This document shows positions 53,331-62,300 of a stretch of DNA of 64,000 bases, in pieces. The DNA comes from Enchytraeus crypticus (Eukaryota > Annelida > Clitellata > Enchytraeida > Enchytraeidae): assembly GCA_905160935.1 (NCBI GenBank), contig CAJHZI010000449.1, forward strand, positions 567,501 to 631,500. The letters run 5' to 3'. A program made the position numbers and the translations under genes. Each line of letters opens with the position of its first letter. Within the stretch, counting starts at the first letter, position 1. Under the pieces are notes generated by a model that was not told the origin of the DNA, ran no database searches, and saw only the letters and a list, made by a program, of their open reading frames with translations.

Positions 53331-56300
53331 TTATAAGCTGGATTCGCTAAAAGAAGAAACTACATTTAATTTTTACTTTAGGACCAAACATTAAAAGATA
53401 CTGTAAGATCAAAAACATTGAAGTGAGCAGAAACCAATTGATTATGAAAAGTATTACAATTATTTAGTGATTGATCGAAGATTATTGTATAAAACATCCA
53501 TATAATTCATTTTCATTTCTCTCTCTCTCTTTTTCTGTCCCACCTTTCCACCCTCCCTCAATCCCTCCTCTCTCTTTCTCTAATTCAAAGCAACTATCTG
53601 TGTCTAGGTTAAGACACAGATGTTGAAGTATCTTCAACAGTCGAACTGCGAATAACGCATTATCTCTCATCGCTGTGTATACTGAACACGAACATGCTAC
53701 TATTGTAGGACACAAAATTATTGTTATTATAGGACACAAAATTATTGTTATTATAGGACACAAAATTATTGTTATCGTAGGACACAATATTATTGTTATT
53801 ATAGGACACAAAATTCTATAACGAGATTGAAAATTATTACGATTATATTTGCGATTTACAACGTTGAGTGAACATGCGCAGGTCCAAAACGTGCAAAAAA
53901 TGTGCAGGTACATCCACGGAAAAGGGACGTTTAATCTCGTGTTAATAGAGATAATCACTAAAATATAATTAATTCAACATACATTTTTTCTCATTTGACA
54001 AATCGTACAGTTTAAGATCTTTTCTATAATCCACATTTTTCGATTAGGCTATTTGGCTTTTTAAATCAGAATTAATATATTTTGAGTAACAGAATAGTCG
54101 AGATAAGTGTACGGCATAGAATAGTGATTTCTGGAAATATACGTCCACATGTATAAGCTTATAAATAGAAGTGAGTTGCTTTTATATCTCATAAACTTAT
54201 AGGAACTTTTAGAAATTTTTGGCTAAAAATTCTGTATAAAACTACTTCAAACTAACAAGTAAAGTACCTGATCAGAATCTTCCTTAGCCGAATCTCTTCT
54301 AGCTTTTGTGGGAGTCCTGGAAAAAGTTATTTAAAACAATCATCATCATCTTCCCTTGAATCATAAACAGTCCTACATCATATGATCCAGCAGTCAATTC
54401 CCTATTTGAGTCTTTTCCATTCGTTTAAATTTTTGTAGCAATTTCTGGAGCCTAGGCGTTCACCAACCGAATGCCCTTTCTGACGCTGGTGTGGATCTTA
54501 GTGCCTTAGTCGCCTTCTACAACACGTGCAGTCACCGGTTGGTCAATTCTTCAAACAACCCGGAAACAACACGGGGAATTGAAGAAAACAATATAAAAAA
54601 TAAAACCAAGCTCAAAAACTATTTCGTACATATTAAAGCAGTTACGTCTCAGCTTTGAATCGATTGATAAGTAAGCAAGAAATAAGCTGTCCAGCTAATA
54701 GATATTAACTAATTTGATAATATTATACTAATTCAGATTTAAAACTTTTAACGAAAATAAATCATGGTTAAGGTACGAAATTACAATGTATTTCTGTAAA
54801 CTTCAATTGTACTGATTGCAATTAGCAACGCAAACTTTCATAAAATTCCAACAACATCTGACTTAGCAAATTATCGAAAACAAACAAGCTCTAGAGGAAA
54901 TAAGAGTGTTAATAAAAAACACATAAAACAATTTATGTATGAACATAATATAATAATAGTAATAAGAATAACAATAATAATAATAATAATAAAGGTTTAA
55001 CGTCCGTTTCCTCATACAAGGATGATGTCAAGGACGTCCCCCCATCACATGTCACTACAAATCGATTCACCCCAAACGATCTGAAAAAAACATGTGCAGA
55101 AGAGAAATAAAAGATGCTAAACAGTGCCGGTCCGGTGATAAAAAAAACAGTCAGGCAAGATGAAATAAAATCTATGGTTGGAAGAGATGTGTTTTCAACT
55201 TACAACGGAAAGTGGAAGTAGTAGAACATGAGAGAAGAACAGGAGGCAGAGAGTTCCAAACAGTAGGAGCGGAGAAAGAAAATGAACGTCTACCTAACGA
55301 AGTGAGAATATTAGGAATTTTGAGCAGTTTGGTATCGGAAGAATGAAGCTTACGAGAAGGTTGATATTGGATTAGAAGATCAGAAAGGTAAGAAGGTTTA
55401 TCAAAAAAGAGTGTTTTGAAAGTTAAAAGAGCAATTTTATACTTAATTCTTTTAACTATAGGAAGCCAATGAAGGTTATTAAGCAAGGAACTAGAGGTGG
55501 CCTGAAGCCTCGAGAATCGACAGACAACACGTGCTAGAGTATTTTAAACGCGTTGCACACGCATGAGAGAAGAAGGTAAACCATATAGCAATGAATTGCA
55601 GTAGTCAAGTTTAGAATGAACTACTGAGTTGGCAAGAATTATGGATGAATTTTTATCAAGAGATGACCGTATCTGTCTGATTTGACGAATCTGGAAGAAA
55701 GATGAACGACAGAAAGAGGAGATATGAGATTTAAAATCAAGATTTTCATCAAACATGACACCAAGGTTTTTAGCCTTGGGAGTAGGAGTGAGAGCAAGAT
55801 TTTGAAAATAGATGGAGGAATTGGCAATTTTGGTTCTTTGTTGGGGGGTGCCGATTAAAAGATATTCGGTTTTAGAGGGGTTGACAGAGAGACGATTACT
55901 TCAAAACCATGCATACACTTTGTCAAAAACAGATGAATGGTGTTGCAATTTCAAGACAGAATCTGAGCTAGAAAATGATATGTACAGCTGAGTATCATCA
56001 GCATAGAAATGAAATTTTATTGAAGCATTGTCTAAAACATAACTGAGTGGGCTAGTGTAGAGGGAAAAAAGTAATGGTCCAAGTACAGATCCTTGGGGCA
56101 CACCACGAAGATGTAGAAGAGGTAGTTCAGGGGAGCGTTCATTGTCTATAGTAACAGATTGAGTGCGACCAGAAAGATAGGAAGAGATCAGAGAGAAAGC
56201 GGAATCAGAGATACCAAAGCACTTTTTAAGTCTACTGGTAAGAATGTTATGATCGATGGTGTCGAACGCAGCCGAAAGATAAAGTAGTACAAGGGCTGAT

Positions 56301-59300
56301 ACCTTTTGAGAGTTTAAGGCTAAGCAAAGGTCATTATGAATGCTGAGTAAGGCAGTTTCAGTGGAGTGAAGCTTTCGATATGCAGATTGGAACCAAGATA
56401 GAGAAGGAAAAGATTCGAGATGGCTGCATAAGCGAGTGTAGATTATTTTTTCCAAGATTTTGGAAATGAAATTTAAATTGGAAATGGGACGATAGCTAGA
56501 AAGATCATCTTTAGGAAGAGATTGCTTTTTAAGCAGAGGAGAAACAACAGCATTTTAAAAAGTAAATGGAAAACTTCCTTCAGAAAGTGAAAGATTAACC
56601 AGAAGGGTAATTGGAGGTAGGAGGGCATCAATGCAAGATTTAAGTAGTTTGATTGGAATGGCATCTAGCGAGCAAGATGAGTCGGTAGAGCAGAGTATTA
56701 GATGACGGATTTCTTCAAGAGAAGCAGGTTTAAAATTTAACAGCAGAGGAGGATATCAAAGAAATTAAGAAAATTGCTGGCAAGAGTTAACGAAGAATTG
56801 GAATATAGACATCATACATGAATGCATAATGTTTGAGTAAGTAGCTGCACTACGCACCCATCACTTTTCTTCAGGGCTGACTTGAAGTCCACTGTTTTCG
56901 GCTTCTCTACAGAAATATAACATTATTGATTAAACAAAATTGGCCTCCGAATGATAGTATAACGTGAATGCGGTGTCGGTGAATTTGTGAATGCGGTGTC
57001 GGTGAATCGTTTTAAAAATAAGCTGGATGTTTTAATCATGTATGATTAGGGATTAAAATAAGCCCTTGGCTTTCATCCCTTGTTCCTGCTACCTAATTTT
57101 GACTAATGATTGAATAACGAAAGATGGTAGCGGTTCTGGTAAATTCTGGTGAATTCTGGAATAATTAAAAATTACCGCATTGAATGTCATTATTTTAACT
57201 CTAGTTTTTAATTTATTAATTTACTTCTGAATTCATCATACACGTTATGCCAGGGAATTTTAAAATAGATATAGCTAATGACGATGATGATGTGAATTTA
57301 GCTTCAAGGTCAGAAGCCTTAATGGCTACTCTTCAAACAGCTAAACATTTCAATATGTTTGTTATTAATTACGACACTAACTCGTTATATTTGCTTGGTA
57401 GGTAGATTGTAGTGTGTTTAGCGTCAAGATCTAGAAGCACACTGGAAATTCCTTATCTAACCCCACTCCTATTCGCAAAACTGTAACTTTCACGTTATTA
57501 AAGATATTCAAACGAAATTTAAATATGTTTGGTAGAATTGGCTGCTGGTCCAGTGCTGTAAATTTCAAGACCATCGGTCAACTCCTTATGACTTTATTTT
57601 AAAAATAATTAAGGGTATCAGTTATAAAAAACACAGTGAAGATTACCTAAAACTATGAGATCTTAACATTACATAAAACTATCAGATCTAAAGATTACAT
57701 AAAAATATCTGACCTATAGATTACATAAAACTATCAGATCTACAGTTCACATAAAACTACCAAATCTAAAGATCGCATAAAACCATCAGATCTAAAGATC
57801 ACTGAATACCTTTGACGATGAGCGAGACGGTAAGGTCCACATGCCCATGTTCGTTGGTCGCTCGTATCTCGTATTTTCCAGCATCTTTAGGCCCAGCCTG
57901 CCTAAGAGTGAGGCTCGTTGTGTGGGCAGTGTCCTTGCCGTCGTTCTTTATAGTACAGTCCGCCGTCTCCTCCACTTTCACTCCATCCTTCATCCAGCTT
58001 ATCTGGAAATATAGTAATTTCAACGTAATGAATAAACGGAATATAGAAAATTAGGTAAACAGGATTGTTTTCTCAGGGAATGAAGCCCCTGCCCAGTAAA
58101 TGTTAGTCGAAGCTGACGAAGGCATAGGGCGCCCACCTCGTTATAAGCAGAACCTCCCAAGAATAATGGTATATAAAAAGGAATGTTATAGATGATTTAA
58201 ATATGCACTCGTATGTGGACGCAAAGAGGAAAACGGAAGATATAGATGAGTGGAAGCGTTATATACCATGGACCTGCCAGTAGGCACTGCACTGAGAGAG
58301 AAAGAAAATCAGCGTTAGGACTGCCGAGAAGTTACAGAGGTTCACTCTCACTTTCATTTCCCTGTATAAATTCAAAATTTACAGCAAGTTAAAACTCATA
58401 AAATGGCGTTCGAATTATTCTCAACTCTCTAATGCAATTTGGGTTAATTTTAATCCTCAAAATAATGCGATGCTATAAAGTACTTCTGACGCAAAGCAAC
58501 GCATTATAATGCAAAAAGATCTTAGAGCCTAAGACCATTAAACAAATAAATCTTCTGAAACATTTACCCACATACTGCAAACGGCATATAGTTTGAAGAC
58601 GATATAACGAATATATAATTAATAGTTTGTTTCCTAGCTAAGTGATATCTTCTTATCGTGTCCTCATACAGCATTAATCCAGCGTCTGACACAATCTCTC
58701 GCCCGATCATTGAACTCTCTGAGATCAAGTCTGGACGCTTGGCTAGTCATAATGTTGCGCTAGTCATAACGCTTTGCTAGTCATAATGTTGCGATAGCAA
58801 TAGCGTTTGGCTAGTCATAACGTTGCGCCAGTCCTGACGCTTTGCTAGTCATAATGTTGCGCTAGTCATGACGCTTTGCTAGTCATAATGCTGCTCTAGT
58901 CATGACGCGTAGCTAGTCATAATGTCACGCTAGTCATGACGCTTTGTCGTCACACACAGTAGTCACAATAGACGTGAGAGGACACTGAACTTACATTGGG
59001 AGGTGTGGATGAGATCAGCTTACAGGTAAAGGTCACGGCTTGACCTTCATCGATGACCTGAGCCTTGGGTCGAACTTCCACCACAGGAGCCTGACCAGCA
59101 TCCTTCAGACTTAGGGCTTGGGTCTCTATCAAAATCAATTAAATAAGTTAAATCAATCAATCAAATCAATCAGTCAAATCAATGAGTAATCACATCAATC
59201 AATCAAATCAATCAGTCAAATCAATGAGTAATCACATCAATCAATCAAATCAATCAGTCAAATCAATGATCAATCACATCAATCAAGCACAGTGAAGTAA

Positions 59301-62300
59301 AGTTAAGAATTTTAATCTGTAATAACTAATATCACAAAAAAAGGAACAAGAAAGAGGTGTTTCATTTGAAACCATATGCGAGTTACGAACGACAAAATTT
59401 ATTAAAATAGCAATAAATCTTTAAATATTAACTCAGTCAGTCAAAGAGTCTCTATTAGAATCAATAAAATGAAACAGTCAAATCAATCAGTCGAATAGGC
59501 TTGTTGGATTCTGCTATGGTCTATAGGATAGTCATAGAAAGCTTGCCCTATAAATCTGAGGCAACTGATCTCACCGTCTCTGAGAGAACTTTACAGTACC
59601 CTTATTGTAGAGTACCCTTGCTGTACAGTACCCTTGTTGTACGGTATTCTAGTCGTCAAGTACCCATATTGTAAAGTACTCTTGTTGAAGATCACTCTTG
59701 CTGTAAAGTATCCAAGTTGTAAAGTGCCCTTATTGTAGAGTACCCTTGTTTTAGAGTACCTTTTTTTGTAGAGTACCCTTATTGTAAAGTATCCGTTTTG
59801 TAGAGTAACCTTATTGAAAAGGACCCTTATCGTAGAGTACCCTTATCGTAAAGTACGCTTATTGTAGAGTACTCTTAATGTAGATTACCCTAGTAGTAGA
59901 GTACCCTCAGATTACTCTTATTGTAGAGTACCCTTATTGTAATGTACCCTATTGTGGAGTACCATAGTTGTAGAGCAAAGAAGATAAACTCAGCTTTGCT
60001 TAGACTGTCATCACTATTGATAACTGCCAAAGCCACAACGTCAAACCAATGGTTAGCGTCAGTTTCCTGCCTCAAAAGTGTGACAGCAACGCGGCAAGCA
60101 CTGGAATTGAACCGTGCGCGCCCGATGATCCATAATAAGCTACTTACCTCTATACTACCAACTCAGCCCATAAAAAGTGGTCTGCATTTACAATATTTAT
60201 GCCAAGAACAATGCATGTACAGTTTACAAACACGTTGAGTTATCATTACAAAAGAGCTCTATAATTATAGTCACTAATATAAAAGATTTCAATTTTAAAT
60301 CACAAGTAAGACGGCAGGAACATTAGATAAGCAGCGCAACAACATGCATAATGCCGCACAAAGCATACAGTCAGTATTAACAAATTTAATATACTACAAC
60401 AAAAGGAACAAGAAAGAGTTACCAGTATGCGAGTTAATAATTTCAATCTGTAGTAACCAATAACACAAAAACGGAACAAGAAACGGGTGTTTCATTTGGT
60501 ACTATATCCGAGTTAAGAACAGCGAAAATTTATTAAATTAACAATAAATCTTTAAATATTAATTAATTTTTTTACAATTATCTAACAGTGAGATAACACT
60601 AGTACAAGTATTATACTTATTAAGGCTCAAAATATTCAATATGACTCTAGGAAATTTTTTTGACTCTGGCTATTACTTTATTTTTTATTATTTACTTTTT
60701 TAAATTTATTTTTCATGACTTATTTTAATATTTATATTATTGTTTTATCTCTATTATTTTAACTAAATTGACGCTTATATTCCTAACAGGACATTATGTA
60801 CTAAGTCGAGATACAAGTTAAACTACTATATACGTGTGTACGTTTATTATAAGTATTTTGTATATGAAGACAAGAATGAGTGTTGCGGGATGGTAAAAAT
60901 CCCACTCATATGTAGACATTTTTTAAAATACTAGTTTAGATATTAACTTAAATGTTATTGTTATTTAGCTTACTATTATTATTTAACTCTTTCTGTGAAG
61001 TAGTCTCGAAGACCGAGTTCGGCCATGACACTGCTATATAAGTTTTCATTGTTAATAATAAGAATAATAATCAATGGCTCAGCAACGATACAATGCAGTT
61101 TGTTTCCGTGGTACTTTTGGTGACACGGCATTTCGGAGTGGAGAGCATCATTAAAAAAGAATCCCCTTCTTAGGGGGTTAAAAAGATACAAATAATAATA
61201 ATAATAACAATAATAATAATAATATTAATACCTCTCAACGCCTCGTTCTCATTGACCGTTAGCTCGGCTGAGCTGGTCACCATTCCATACGAGTTCTTGG
61301 CCGCCACTATGTACCTTCCCGTGTCCTCTGGAAACACTTCCTTAATAGCCAAACTACATCTTCCGTCCGTGTCGTGGAACTGTAGAAAATCCGGGGTGGG
61401 TTTTATCAGTTTCCCATCGTGGAACCAGACAACCTGGGGCCGGGGATTTCCCGCTATCAGACATTCGAAGCGGACATGATCACCGTCGTATGACGTCATG
61501 TCCACCAGATGTCGTACGATTGAGGGAGGTTTAGGCTTACCGCTTAGCTCTTCGTCTGTTTGTTTGACATTCATATTATTACGTTAACAACGTTACAACA
61601 ACATGCTCATGCTAGACGCTAGTTAATAAAAAGAACAGAACTATGGTGGGAGGAAGTAACGAATTGTTAGTTAAAATGAGCGAGTTAGTATATAATTCGT
61701 GTATGCTTATGTTTATTTAATGGCGTTAAATAAACATAATCTTAAAATAATATATAATTCGTGTAAGCTTATATTCCTAGACGGCGTGACATAAATAGAT
61801 GATTAAATGTGTATGTTTTCCAACACGTGGTCTTATTTTAAACCCTTAGCTTCAAAAAGGACTGCGAGCCTGTTCAAAGTTTATGTGATTACGTAGTGTC
61901 ACGTGAGCTTGGCTATTTGAAGATAAGAACATTCATAGTAGCGAATATCAAAGATAAAATATACAATTTCAATAAAGTATTTACAACAATAAATGCATTT
62001 TTAACTAAGCAATCTCTATTAGGATGATAAAAATTGAATATTAAAAAACAGTGTAATGAATTTAAATTGATTGAATGAATTAAATGAAATGAAGTACTAT
62101 AATTTAATTCTCAATTATTTAAATAACCTGAAGCTCTTACTACCCAACTAAACTTGCCACATCAGCTTAATATTTACAGCCTGTAACAGGTCGAATGTGG
62201 ACTTGCTTTGTAAGCCGGATGCTTAAGATCCGATTCCCAACTGAGTCATTTGATGATTATTGGGAAGATTGAAGATTGTTTAGAAGCGCAAAGCAGTTCG

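Noticed and set aside
60025-60172. tRNA gene
   Set aside because: Same reason: boxes without a foldable tRNA, and a second diverged copy.
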